Part shown: one piece after another, positions 46,108 through 57,328 of the stretch
How the letters are laid out: every line of letters begins with the position of its first letter
How positions within the stretch are numbered: position 1 is the stretch's first letter
DNA from: Symsagittifera roscoffensis
Taxonomy: Eukaryota > Xenacoelomorpha > Acoela > Convolutidae
Reading direction: 5' to 3'
NCBI RefSeq assembly: GCF_963678635.1
Contig: NC_087063.1
Location: 16,802,449 to 16,866,448 of the forward strand
DNA length: 64,000 nt
Notes under the pieces: model-generated
The model's input: the letters and a program-made list of their open reading frames with translations, nothing else
Told to the model about the DNA's origin: nothing
Databases searched by the model: none
Translations under genes and position numbers: made by a program

Positions 46108-48716
46108 CACCATTTTTCAAAGTTTCACCCACTTTTTTGGCAATTTACCCCCAACTACAAAAAATATCTTACCAGGAATTAGCCTAACAAAGTTTAGGGC
46201 ATAAGTCCAGCAAGGGCGTAAGTCCAACTTTTGCGTTTCTATACCCAATTTTATTGTGTCATTTTTTCCGGCTGTGAACACCAACGAATTTTTTTAGGTA
46301 ATTCCTATCAGCTTTAATGAACCACCTTTGGCGAATTAACCGCCCAATTCCGCGTCTTTTTCTCAATTCAACACAATAGCAGCTGATCAGATCCCCCTTT
46401 TGAGAGAAAGGTTTTAGTGTGCATTACCCTGATTTATTTTTCACTTACACCCTTTGTAAACACTGGGGGATATTCACAGTATCTCTAGGCCGGCCTCTCT
46501 CGCTATCGTCCTTTGTACCGTCGCAATACGTTCCCTTTAATACTGGGGTCAGTGGGGCGACTAATTCCCAGTACTGTTTTTAATCCCGGAAGGGTTGAGT
46601 TGGTGGTTGGCTGCTCTGTACTGCACTACGTTGCTTGCCCCGTGATCTGAACTCTTCCGACTGTATCTCACTCGTCAATCAATGATCGATCGCAACAACA
46701 ATTCCAATAATAAGAACGAATTAAGAAATGAATATAACCAAATACAGAATAGCCTATAATTGGCTGAAAAATATATTAACCGTTCAAGTAAGGAAAGGGT
46801 CTGCGATTCTTATTAACTAACTAACTGCCTTATCAATATTCTTATCTCCACTATCTTTCCAAGTTACCCCTCTGAGCTCCACTTTATTCCCGGAAGTATT
46901 TAGAAAAATCATCTAACCCGATAAATTAACAACTTCCACGAAGTTGTTCCTTCAAGGCTTTTTATAAATTTTTCTAACCGACTCACTTGGTCTTCGTCCA
47001 CTTTCGTTCTCTCTCTGTAAAGGTCGTCCGGATCGTTCGTACCTTCAGTCTATTTACCCTGAGTTTTGGTTAGAGATCCGACATTCCGTATAAGTCTTAA
47101 CATATGACTATGTGCCTCCTACGCAGCGTTCCAGTTCATAAATTCAACATGATCACATTAATCTAAATGCCAAGTTCAAAATGCCAATCAAAGCTATGCT
47201 GAACAAATAATAAAAGCCGCTTCAACTTAATTCAAGCTATGTTTACATATCAAAATGCCGAAGGTTTTATTTAATTTTCCCGTATCTTTTCCCTTTCCCA
47301 TGGCTAGGGCAAAACCCCAGGAAGCTTTATTTCCCGTTCATCATAATCCAAAAATTCCCATACATAACCTATTCAAATTGGTTATTAATCGACTCGCGGG
47401 ATAAACCGTTCCCTTAACTAGGGTCCAATCGAGCCAATAGAACATCCCCCAGAAGCCAATGGAATATCCTGTACACCCCTAACGTTTAGGTTAATTCATT
47501 CCCTATTCTCTTGCCTATATTGCAAATTAATATGTGACTACTTTTCTGTGCCATTGACGCATTTCTATTCATAGTTCATTCACCAAGTCAAATTGAGCCC
47601 AATGTTTAGTTAGCTTACTCTTAATAGTTCCGACAATATACCATTATACATTAAGCCAAGATATTCCATCAATTTCAACGAAATGCTTAACCAATTCCAC
47701 ATACAGGCAAATCACTAATCCCAGATTCATAAGATAGTCAATTAAACCCCCTAATTACGAAACATATGATTTGGGCTATTTTACGGTGTTAATTTAAGGG
47801 GTTTTGTGCTAAAACCCAAAAGGTCAAATAAAGGTCACCCCGGGGGTCAAGCCCCCACAATCGATTCAGGGTCACATGAGGGTCATGCCTACCAAGTTTC
47901 ATCCATATCCAACAAATACTTCAAGTTATTCCAATCTTAAGGTCCATTATCACTCTTCCCGGAAAAGATCAATTAGTACCGGAAAGGTCAACTGGGAACT
48001 ATGACTTACAGGGACCCTTTTTTATCAGGGTGGGTCATACTGCGCATAAGTGCCATGAAATCGATATGCCCTCGCTCATTATTTTGCGCCAATTGCCTCT
48101 TGGCACCTCCAGGGGGTGATTTTCCCAAGTGCTAGTAGCCCGTGCCATTATCACTCAATCGGGTCATCATCACTATCTACCATCCCTGTAAGTTTCAGCT
48201 CCCTGGGGTCGCTAGGGGTCGAGAAATAGCCTCCGGAAGTTGGGTGGGGGTTTGTTTGTTTAGGGCGTAAATCGGGCCGGGTTGACCTTGGGATTCTGAA
48301 ACTCCAAATAAAAACCTCCCTCACCTAGGGCTACCACATACATAAAAGTGATCTCAATCGGTCCAATAGTTAAGAATTTCCGTCGGGGCCATTTGCACTT
48401 CCGAGAACCGTTATAACTCGACTCCGGGGGGTTGGGTGGGTCCGGCTCTTCGCATGACCGGGTCAAATCATCTCTAGTATCACTCCACGTAAAGTTCGCC
48501 CCAGTGGTTACGGAATTGGGGGGGGGGGGGGGGGTTCTCGGAGATATTCTACCACCCATTTTCATTTTAAAAAAGGAATTATTTCCTCGCTATCTGAGCA
48601 AATACAAGATTAATTCGATGAACTTAGCTACTTTATTATTTACCGGTCGATCATCAAGCTGCGTACTAAACATTCAATTTACCTCGTTACATATTAATCA
48701 ATTCATCATAGCCACC
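46108..48716. other. Less AT-rich block without recognisable genes
   Basis: From about 46.4 kb the composition shifts towards GC, with CpG-containing words that are rare elsewhere in the window. No reading frame longer than about 60 codons with a plausible start is found before 48.7 kb. A 102-codon minus-strand frame at 48,260-48,565 is proline-rich, overlaps a G17 run and degenerate repeats, and is not supported. It is probably the noncoding part of an inserted element that also carries the three ORFs to the right. Confidence 0.4.
47880..48540 (+). repeat. Five degenerate ~147-bp repeats
   Basis: A block of the form GGGTCA ... CTACCA ... AAGTTTCA ... GGTCCANNAGTT recurs at about 47,888, 48,036, 48,177, 48,330 and 48,475, spaced 141-153 bp. 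Identity between units is low and only the block is conserved. The last unit runs into a G17 tract (48,518-48,534). Confidence 0.45.
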
Positions 48717-48899
48717 ATGGATTTTGAAAAATATGCCAAAACTTCCCAATACTTTCAAGCCGATTCCAAAGGGAAGGATGATATTGTCAGCCCGTTTTCC
48801 CGTAACCAACGGATAGTTTTCCGCTTAAAGATAAAGAAATTTTCCATTCTCGATCGTACACTATGCCGAGACGGGAAAATCGTTCTACACGTCACTTAA
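48717..48899 (+). CDS. Small ORF with consensus Kozak context (unrecognised)
   Basis: It encodes 60 residues from an ATG in GCCACCATGG, a consensus vertebrate-type start context. The product is basic and soluble with no clear domain: MDFEKYAKTSQYF at the start, FRLKIKKFSILD in the middle, GKIVLHVT at the end. The frame is open upstream but only with non-ATG starts. It lies in the less AT-rich block, 60 bp before the next open frame on the same strand, so the two could be exons or frames of one gene. No splice pair was found that joins them convincingly. Confidence 0.3.
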   Translation: MDFEKYAKTSQYFQADSKGKDDIVSPFSRNQRIVFRLKIKKFSILDRTLCRDGKIVLHVT

Positions 48900-49060
48900 C
48901 GTCACTCCCGTGCTACGCAACTTACACAAATCGGCATTAGACCACCAGGGAAACTGCCGTGAATTACATCGAGAAGCACGTTCGAGGTATTTTTTTGAAA
49001 GGGAACCTAGTTAGTTGCCAAAATGTCTGCTTACGATGTATCGAGTGTGCAGAAGCCAGG

Positions 49061-49672
49061 ATGATTTCATCCGACAAGGTCCCCATGCAGCACTTAACGG
49101 CCAAGACACGCGAACGAATATGCCGAACGATTATGACACCGGTGAAGAAAGCAAAGGGAAATCGTTCGCATAAACCTTGCGTCCCTGTCTTCGTAGCCGG
49201 GAAGAAGCCTATCGCCACCCAGGACGCCGATAGCGCTAACGTCCTCACCCACGAGCCAATTACACTTGAAGGTGCCTGCATTTTTCTTCCTGTTTACTGG
49301 ATTGTGTACATTACATCATCACCGGGAGAAAGGTACAGTCTACCGCCTGCAACGGACCTTAGAGGATCGGTAATCGCGCGAACGAAAGCGGTTAGATTCC
49401 TTCTATTACCCTTATCACGATCTCGGCAAAACATTACTATCCCGGGGGTCATCGATTCCGACATGCACCTGCTCGCGGAAATGCTTGGGGTACATATATA
49501 CGAGTACCGGACCGACCAAAGTGCCCCTAAATGGAATTACATCGCGGGGAATAAACACGGCCAAAACGGGGAGGAAGCTATCTACCTTCAATACTGGCTA
49601 AAACTTGAGGGGGTCCATAAGGGAGAGGGACATGTAGCCATCATTACTGGGATGCGTCCAAAAATGTCATAA
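49061..49672 (+). CDS. 203-residue unrecognised protein, weakly OTU-like C-terminus
   Basis: The frame is open from a stop at 48,938, with the first ATG at 49,061. The upstream extension (48,959-49,060) contains a cysteine cluster, SCQNVCLRCIECAEARM, and may belong to the protein if an intron or non-ATG start is used. The middle is basic (VKKAKGNRSHKP). The C-terminal 70 residues, MHLLAEMLGVHIYEYRTD ... EEAIYLQYWLKL ... GEGHVAIITGM, follow the helix-strand-strand-His order of OTU-type cysteine proteases, with the His in GHVAII. I see no DGNC-type catalytic cysteine motif before it, so activity is doubtful. Codon use is much less AT-rich than in the window's flanks. It could be a mobile-element or virus-derived gene; the homology is inferred from pattern only. 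Confidence 0.4.
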   Translation: MISSDKVPMQHLTAKTRERICRTIMTPVKKAKGNRSHKPCVPVFVAGKKPIATQDADSANVLTHEPITLEGACIFLPVYWIVYITSSPGERYSLPPATDLRGSVIARTKAVRFLLLPLSRSRQNITIPGVIDSDMHLLAEMLGVHIYEYRTDQSAPKWNYIAGNKHGQNGEEAIYLQYWLKLEGVHKGEGHVAIITGMRPKMS

Positions 49673-50033
49673 TTTTACCCAAAACTCACATTAGAATTCA
49701 CCATTCATATTATTACCTATAACCACCTCATTTTCATCCTGTTATCTAATTTCGACCAATTTGGGTATCCATTATGCACATTCTTCGATTCGTTCAACTC
49801 TTGCAAATATTTACTACGAATATTTACCAGTTTATAGGACGTTCGAAATTGAGCTGTGCGGATCATTCTAATTTGAATGATCGCTACAATCAATTGCATC
49901 GAAACGTGAGTAAACTTCGTTATAACTTTCAATAATTTGTTTGGAATAATTTCTAACCTGTATTTTAGCCCATCTTGTCACTAACTTAGAAACAACCGTA
50001 CTTGTCCTATTTAGACTCACGATCAAACTGCAA

Positions 50034-50375
50034 ATGTCCCGAAGCAAATTCGTCTGGAACCTTGACCTAGAGAAGGGGTTCTGCCAGGACTGCCGTTGCT
50101 TCTTCTGGGGCCGGGCCCAGAAGCCGGAGGAACTTCTACGCCAGGTGTCCCAAATCAAAGTCGCTGCCAACATGGCGAATACCAGGGGCGATTATAGCTT
50201 GTCACCCCTCTTCATCCGGTTCGTGGGGGAGGAAGAGCTCGACGAAATGACCCTATTCGCGGGGAGCCCGGTTGCGCTGGGCGAGTTTGCAAAGAACCTG
50301 GGCCCTCGCCGCAGGGTGTTAGCTGGAGATATCGGGGAGGTTTGCTCCCTCATAGAGCTGGTCTCGGAAAACTAG
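50034..50375 (+). CDS. 113-residue unrecognised protein
   Basis: It begins with an ATG (MSRSKFVWNLDLEKG) and ends with TAG at 50,375. It has the highest GC in the window and consistent third-position G/C, strong signs of real coding. A CQDCRCFFWGR segment near residue 18 gives three closely spaced cysteines. The rest is acidic and globular-looking (FIRFVGEEELDEMTLFAG, GDIGEVCSLIELVSEN). No transmembrane segment is seen. The minus strand is also open over part of it, but with poorer composition. It follows the 203-residue frame by 360 bp on the same strand, and both sit between the two MITEs. Function unknown. Confidence 0.5.
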   Translation: MSRSKFVWNLDLEKGFCQDCRCFFWGRAQKPEELLRQVSQIKVAANMANTRGDYSLSPLFIRFVGEEELDEMTLFAGSPVALGEFAKNLGPRRRVLAGDIGEVCSLIELVSEN

Positions 50376-50709
50376 GAGAGATTTCTATGAACTGGAAACT
50401 CCCCTAAATTTCTATAAATTTGATGTCGAACGATTATATTAATTCAATCTATCGGTAAAGTATTTTCCGGCTATATAGTTTTAAGTAGAATTACTTATTC
50501 TACACCCTTTCTAGGTAAATAGCTTAACAAAACATTGCCAACAAAAATTTGGAAAAGAGCCAGTTAACACAAGTGACTAAAAAATACTTCTTTTTGAAAA
50601 AATTATCAAATTTCAAAGAAAAAATAAAAACTCCAAGATTTTTGAATTTCTAGAACAATTTTTTTTTTACACTTTTTGATAGAATTAACCCAATTTGAGA
50701 AAACTAGAT
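50376..50709. other. Noncoding, return to AT-rich composition
   Basis: The GC-richer block ends at about 50,400-50,450. The sequence to the MITE is AT-rich with no feature seen. Confidence 0.5.
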
Positions 50710-50913
50710 GGCTCTTTTTCCTTCCCCCCCCCCCACCTCACACGAGCATCAATTTGATGGTGTAACGAGTGGTTTTACAAGGTTAATTATGAAGACCAAA
50801 CATGTTTGCCATGGCCTTATTAGTCCGTATGCCAATTTTCATAACAATCAAATAATGTGAACAAATTTTTCATTTGTAAAATTTTGCAGGTGGGGGGAAA
50901 AGGAAAAAGAGCC
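50710..50913 (+). mobile_element. hAT-like MITE, copy 2
   Basis: It is 204 bp with perfect 12-bp terminal inverted repeats (GGCTCTTTTTCC / GGAAAAAGAGCC) and a perfect 8-bp target duplication AACTAGAT (50,702-50,709 and 50,914-50,921). It is the same family and orientation as 45,899-46,107. It contains a C-run after the left end and a G-run before the right end, extending the inverted repeat. Confidence 0.9.
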
Positions 50914-51506
50914 AACTAGATCAATAGTAAATTCTTTATTTCGCGGGGAAATCTGAAAATTAAGTTTTGGAAACTAGATTACGCTTTTCATGAATTTTAG
51001 ACTTTCGCAGTTCGGTAGTGCAATTTGCCTTCCTTTTATTAAAGGAACTGACCGAACTTAAGAAAAAATCAAAGTCAAACCGCGAAAAAGTTAATTTGTG
51101 CCTTAACAACTTCCAAGGTTTTTCCTGAAAAAAACAAACGAAAACAAACAAAAAAAATTATCAGGACTTTTATAAGAGACTGAACTACGTTCATAGACTC
51201 TAAATATTCAACAAAAAAATAGACACTCTACTCTCATGTTAAAAATTGAAATTTATTATGTTTCGCCGATCATGTTTGACCAATTTTAGGTGAGGAAAAG
51301 AAGTTCCCATGCAAAAAATAAAAAATCAAAAACTATTCATAGCCTCGAACTCAACCTGGCTCTTTTTCAAGGTGAACTTTAACTGCAGTTAATTTCTGGT
51401 GTTTCCAATCCACTGTTTCTCTTTTTCAAATTTTACAATTTTCAGAGACATTTAATCACTAGTTTGCAAAGGTTAAAAATACACGATTTGATCTAATTTA
51501 ACAAAT
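50914..51506. other. 3' flank of the 1004-residue gene, with a repeat
   Basis: About 50,930-51,200 repeats 45,280-45,550. On the minus strand AATAAA at 51,257-51,252, about 250 bp after the gene's stop, is a reasonable polyadenylation signal. No other gene is seen. Confidence 0.5.
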
Positions 51507-54500
51507 TTAAAGCATGTGCGAGTTTTTCTTTTCAGAAGAAGCCATCCACATTTTAACAGCAGAGCTGATATCGCACTCATTGCACGTGCATAATATGCTT
51601 GATTTGTCATGCAGCTCATCTAGCATAAACTCAAACCCGCTGTCACCATTGGGCGTCGGCGTAGTTGTCGGAGTAGCGGGAGAGCTCAACGATTGGCTAA
51701 AAAGCTTTGCGAATATCTGGTTGGATAACTTCGCCTTCTCTAGTCTGATCCACAGCTGCGCCGTTGAGATTGTCAGATACTGATTCTGATTGGACGGCGC
51801 TTGTCCACCCATAATTTGTTGCACAATTTTTTCTGCACTGCTAGCAGCACTACTGCTATTAATAATTGGGTTAGTACTAGAGTTATAATTGCTATTAAGA
51901 TGATTGGCACCTTCTAAACTGTTGGGGTTAAAATTGCAACTAGGAATTGCTTTGGAGCAATCTACAAACATATTTGAAAATGTAGCTGGGAGCCAGCCCA
52001 GATAGCAGCTGATGAAACATTGCACTAAAGTAGGCGTGGAGCATGTGAAAAAACTTTCATTAGAGATTAAAACTTTGAAGAAGTTGTCGACGAGGACCGA
52101 AGATTTAACATGTTGAACGATAGACGGAAGCGAAGTGCTGATAGATCGGAAGCTACTGACATAAACAATAATCGCGAGAAGTTCTGCAACTTTAGAGGGT
52201 TCCGGTTTTACGAGATATTTCTTAGAATTAGGCAAAGGCGCGTCCCATCTTAGAATAAGCCTTGGTCGTGATAGCTGCAGAGAATTAGATGAACTGTAAG
52301 ACTTGAAAGGACAGAAGACGTAAAACATGTGGGGTCCGATTCCAGACAATGTTGGTTCGTAAAATTTATGCGAAATCTGCGACAGTATATCGAACAGAAA
52401 CATTGCACAGAGTCTAGTCGAAACTTGACTTTGAGTGGAGAACTCAAGAAGAGGTTTGAAGTCGCCCATGTCGCTCACCAGGTAAGGATTGTAGTTCGAT
52501 AGAAAAGAGTTCAATACGTAAGAGTTCTGATTGGATAGAAAATCTATTATTTCATGCGATGTATCGGTAGGAGATCCGAACAAGGTATTCACATATTGAA
52601 CAGGTGTGGTTGCGTTAGAGCTACTTAAAGATGACGCATATGATGACAACTCATCGGGAGACGTTTGAGAATCACTGGCTTGAGACAGGAACGAAATGAT
52701 GCGAACGGGTCTTCGTGGAATGTTCTTCGAGGTTCGAGGTTGGGTTCCGCATTCGGAAGACATCTCGACTAAAGATTGCGTGCGGTTGAGAGTGCCACCG
52801 GTTGAATGCTGTGTCGTGCTGATGTAAAGAGGCTTGGTTGAATCGCGCAAATTACGAGCTAAAACCACAAAAAACTGCTTAAATTAGGTTAAAATTCATC
52901 CAAAATAGTTCAAAACCACCTTGATAATTATTCGAGTTTTGGAATTGATTCTTCTCCAATTATGGAACAGATATGATAGTAAAAATCAAGTAAATGTCAA
53001 ACAACTGTCACTGCTACCATTAATGACTGTCAAACTTTTCTCGGGTTAGGATCCCAAGAGATGCAAAACATCCGATGCCTTCAATCTGAGTATCAAAATC
53101 GATGATTTCACCTGTACTTTCGAACTTTTACCGAATAATTACAAAAGCAAATCAGATAAAATTTGTAAGATCATATATCATTCGTCGGACGGACGTCATC
53201 AATAGCAAAAGTAAATGCAGGCTTAGTGTTCAAAAGGGAAATCTGTTTGAATTCAGATACATTGGAGCTCACCTTTAGTTGCGGCAAGTTCACTGTTAGA
53301 ACTATTTTCTGAAGCGGTGGTCAATTTGCTCAACCCTTTTGCTTTGGTCTGCTCCTAAACACATTTCATCCGTTAGTTGCTCGCACGCCAAATTTGATCA
53401 AAGTACTCGTTAAATCATGTCGAGTACGGACAAATTATCGCTGACCATAATTAAATTTAATCAATACTCAAAGCGAAACAAAACCAGCCAATTAAATCTC
53501 AGTACTCAAAACATCAAGAGAAATAAACGTGAAATTCAGTCAGTTTAGAACAGTTTCTTCAAGAACTTAGATTGATTAAGAAATTTTGTATATTCGGTAT
53601 AATGTCAAGAGAATAGCCCCATACTTAAGCTACACATCTACAGACGCATACTATAGTTAAGAAAGCAAAATCCATTGAAAACAAGATAGCCGCTTACTGT
53701 GCAAGTAGCACAGAATGCTCAGACCAGTCTTAAAAATACAAGGAAGTTTTTTCAAATTAGTTTCGTTTTTTTCGGCGTGGTGTGATAAAAGGAGCTGAGC
53801 GAAAAACTAGAGATTATGCATATTCGACATTCATAGAAGAATACACAAAACATTTTTTTTAGAAGAATACACAAAACATTTTTTTTTGTAGAAATGACTT
53901 AAAAATCTTTTGAAAATTTTTTAAGCCCTCAAAATTAGCTATTGTAAACCTTCTCGTGCGCTTTATTCGCTCGAATTAAGACAAAAAGCGAAATATTTCA
54001 AACCAGTGGTAGCTGAAAAATCTGTGGTAGCTGATTTTGCGTGGAAAACAAAAAAAAATCACATCCGAATATAAAGTTTCTTCTCATTTTTCAAATGATC
54101 GGAACAACAAGATTAGCCGCTTACTGTGCAAATAGCCAAAACGTTCCCACCATAGTCTTAACAAAACACATTTTTTTCAAGTTAGTTGTTTTTTCTGTGT
54201 GGTGTGATAAAAAGATCTGAACAAAAAAAATTAAGCATATTTGACAATCAGAGTCAAACAGGGCAACTGAAAACAGTTTTTGTAGAAAAATGAAAAAAAA
54301 AATCATTAAAAATTTGCAGAAAATTGTTGATGATTTAATTCCAATAATGTCGCTTAAAAAATTCGAAATTAATTTTACTCGAGTTAAACTAACTTTTCAC
54401 GGCTTAAATTAAACGTAAATAAGCTAATGTAAGCCTGAACGCTCACCTTATTAGCCGGAAACTAGACCGGAAATCAAAAATTTCAACCCGGTTTTTCTCG

Positions 54501-56531
54501 AGACAAAGCAAAAAAAATTTAAATTTTTAATGTCGTTCGAATCACAACTGAAAGTGCTTCAAAACGATATATAACTCGACCCATTTCGATGAATATTTGG
54601 GGCACCTGATTTTGCGTCGAAAAAAACTAAAACACACCCAAAAAGAAAGTTCCTCCACATTTTTCAAATGGCTGGAACAACAAGAACTCGTTGCTGCGAT
54701 AGCAGCACCACCAGATATATCAGTCCACATATATCAGGTATAAAAAATTGAAACCATAGAAATTGAGTAATCGCTAAAAAGTGGTTTGACCCTTTTCCTT
54801 ATGAATACCGCAAAAAACGTTTCTTATAGCAATCCGGACCACGACTGAAAAGTCTTCAATTATGATACATCAATTGACCTGTGAAAAATAACACAAATAT
54901 AAATTTCTATCTTCGATGGCCAAAAATACAAAAACAAAAAGAATACTTACCAAAGGAAGCGACTGGATATCATAAGCTAATTCATCAATGCTCGATCCCA
55001 AATCATCAGACTCGAAATTATTATTCGAGTTGCGGAATACCGACAACGTCATTTCACCGCGGTGCATTGCCGGCGACTGTGACGCACTTTTGTTATGCCT
55101 CGAGATTGCATCACCTCTAGATGGAGTCTTGTCCCTCTTGAGAAGTCTTTTAATAGTTGAGAAAGTTGAAGACAGTTTTGAAGGCGTTTGCGGCTGCTGC
55201 CGACTTACCCTGTTCGCATTGTTGCCCGGATTTACCTCATCTTCGAAAACATCATCCACATTTTTATCATTTTCCAATTGCAATATCTTCTCGTTTGGAA
55301 CCGAGTGTTTCCTTTTACCTCTAGCTGGAGTCGAAAAATTAGAATCCGGGTTCCAGTTAATATTCATGCAATTATCCCGGTTCACTTTTCTGTTATTAGG
55401 CAGTGTTTTGAAGTGTCTAGCAGCATTGTTGTCGACATTGTACGCGCTCTGAGCTTGCGGAGGTTTCTTCGTGCGTCTCCTCGATGGTTCCGGGGTCACT
55501 GATCGCGGAATGTAAGCAGTCTGGTTGCCATGGAAGCCAAGTGCTTGCATTGTCGACGTATCCGGCCTCTGAGGTAGCGGTCTGTCCTTTAAAGTGAACG
55601 ACTGTGTTCTTGGGTGATGAGGAAAACTTGAGACATGCGAAGTATTTTCCACGACAACTGAGGCAGAGGGTATATGTGAAATAGGCGGGACGGGTGGGGG
55701 CGGAGGCGGCGGTAGAACTGGTCTGGAAGAAAGAGTTCCGAAATCAGGGTGAAATTGAGACGAATGCTGGTGCTGGTGGAACCCCCCAATGGAATGATGT
55801 CCTCCGAACGTTGTCGTATGTGATTTGGACGGTCTGTGATGAGGCGCAGGAAGCGTTTTAATAGCTTGAGGGGGTAAATTCAGGCCACTCTGGATTTCAT
55901 ACTGGTCCGCGCTGCTACCGCCTGAGTTCGGTGGTGAACTATGGATCCCGCCTCCGCTTCCACTTTCCATTGTGTCCGAGTAATGCCCAGTTCCGCCTTG
56001 CCCACTACTCGCTCTTTTGAACACTCGTAGACTAGAGTTACTGCCTGATGTATGCACAGATGTATTGCTACCTCCGGACGTGTTAGATGAGCTATGTTTC
56101 TTCGACTTGCTGCTGGGTACTGGGTTTATCATCAACGGAACTCGCCTGCAGGTCCCGTTATTCTCCGTCGGTGTATCTTTTTTCATCTTTTCGTACTCTT
56201 CATAGATGATCTGCGCGTAATAAACCGATGACTGTGAACTGTGTTTATTATTAGGCTTGTCACCTTGTTCTGCAATGTCCTCAGTTTTCACATTTCCTGC
56301 AATTTTGCCGCCTAAAATTATCTCCTTCCCATCCTCGGGAGAAGAGAGCATCGGAACTGATCGACCGAGTTGCGGCGACTGTGGCGAGAGAGTTGTCGCC
56401 TCGTGTTCCGATCCATAAAAAGAGCAGTCCGCTCCGTTTCCGTCCGAAAGTCTGTCCAACGAGGCCGAGAAAGCTGTCGAGCATGCCGTGTCCAGTACAT
56501 GGTAAAACGGTTCACTCGTTTGCTCCATCAT
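51507..56531 (-). CDS. ~1004-residue Ser/Asn/Pro-rich protein, three coding exons (unrecognised)
   Basis: The exons are 56,531-54,951, 53,354-53,273 and 52,858-51,507. Donors are TTTG/gtaagt and AAAG/gtgagc; acceptors are gtttag/GAGC and gttttag/CTCG. Phases fit (0, then 1), giving 527 + 27 + 450 codons. The start is the first of two ATGs (MMEQTSEPF) after AG-ending pyrimidine-rich sequence. The N-terminal half is low complexity: Ser/Asn/Gly stretches, a polyproline run (PPPPPPPVPP, about residue 275), PxxP motifs (DRPLPQRPD) and a basic patch (TIKRLLKRDKTPSR, about residue 460). Exon 3 includes a more regular, probably folded part (FKPLLEFSTQSQVSTRLCAM, FLFDILSQISHKFY, CFISCYLGWLPATF). The end has a cysteine cluster (ILCTCNECD). 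No membrane segment or catalytic motif is seen. It looks like a cytoskeletal or signalling scaffold, but I cannot name the family. Confidence 0.8.
53355..54950 (-). other. Repeat-filled intron 1 of the 1004-residue gene
   Basis: The intron is 1.6 kb. A ~430-bp direct duplication starts at about 53,689 and 54,116 (GCCGCTTACTGTGCAA, AGTCTTAA, TGTGGTGTGATAAAA in both). A small tandem copy AGAAGAATACACAAAACATT lies at about 53,836-53,885. The 54,480-54,690 part is a diverged copy of the repeat at 2.24-2.47 kb. No alternative exon is evident. Confidence 0.6.
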
Positions 56532-57328
56532 TTTGGTAGTAATTTGTACCTTGTGAAACTGTGAAGTAGATGAAAAAGGCAATTTTTGCCTGTAAGTGTT
56601 TTAAAAGCACTATTATTGTGAAAATTGTCACATTGCTTCTGTTGCTTGAGCAGCAGAATTACTCAGTTACACAAGTCATTAAAACTGAAATTGACATGAA
56701 GTGAATTAATTTGGTAACACGATAGGATGTGAACTAGAGCCAAAAAATAAAACAACGTTGGCTTTACTCAAAGTGAAAACTCAATGGTATATTTTAGCTC
56801 AACGTATTTTCTAAACAGTTCAAATTGGTTCAAAATATAAATGGTAGCAGTATAAGAGTTACGCTGTTGAAATTTGAATGATACTAGCTAGCTATTGTTA
56901 CAAAATGATATCGATCGACCTTACTATCAAATTTGACAAGTTTACCCACCAAGTAATTTACGTAATTAGGCACTACAGACTATTTGCTGCCTCGCTCTGA
57001 TCTTAAAACAATTAAAACTAATCACTAAAACAGACATCGATTATTGAAAATCGCTTCAAAGTCTACAACTAAGTCAACAATTATACCATCAAACTACACT
57101 TAGACTTTAGAATTCTTCTGCAAAAATGTTGACACCAAAAGATAGCAGACCTATTCGAACAGTCTATAAGTTGCGTCCTTGAATCTGCAATTTCGCGCGA
57201 AATCATTTCCCACGTTTGAAGGCGCCATTCAAAACGTGTGAAAGTTCGCCTGTTTCTTCTTGGCATCAAAAACTAAGATTTGAACAAATTTTCACACCCG
57301 CAAAGATGAAACGCGAACGAATTTCTTT
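56532..57328. other. Intergenic stretch between cyclin C and the 1004-residue gene
   Basis: It is about 800 bp, AT-rich, with no coding signal. Near 56,560 the minus strand reads TTCATCTACTTCACAG, an acceptor-like sequence 27 bases before the downstream gene's ATG. No clear AATAAA was found for cyclin C. Confidence 0.45.

Noticed and set aside
48260-48565. Minus-strand frame with a polyproline run
   Set aside because: The proline run comes from the G17 tract; the rest overlaps degenerate repeats and no domain is seen.
54988-55502. Plus-strand frames of 104-154 codons
   Set aside because: They are antisense to exon 1 of the 1004-residue gene, whose splice phases and composition support the minus strand.
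57081-57269. 62-codon minus-strand frame after cyclin C
   Set aside because: It follows the cyclin C stop, has no splice support or motif, and is better read as 3' UTR.
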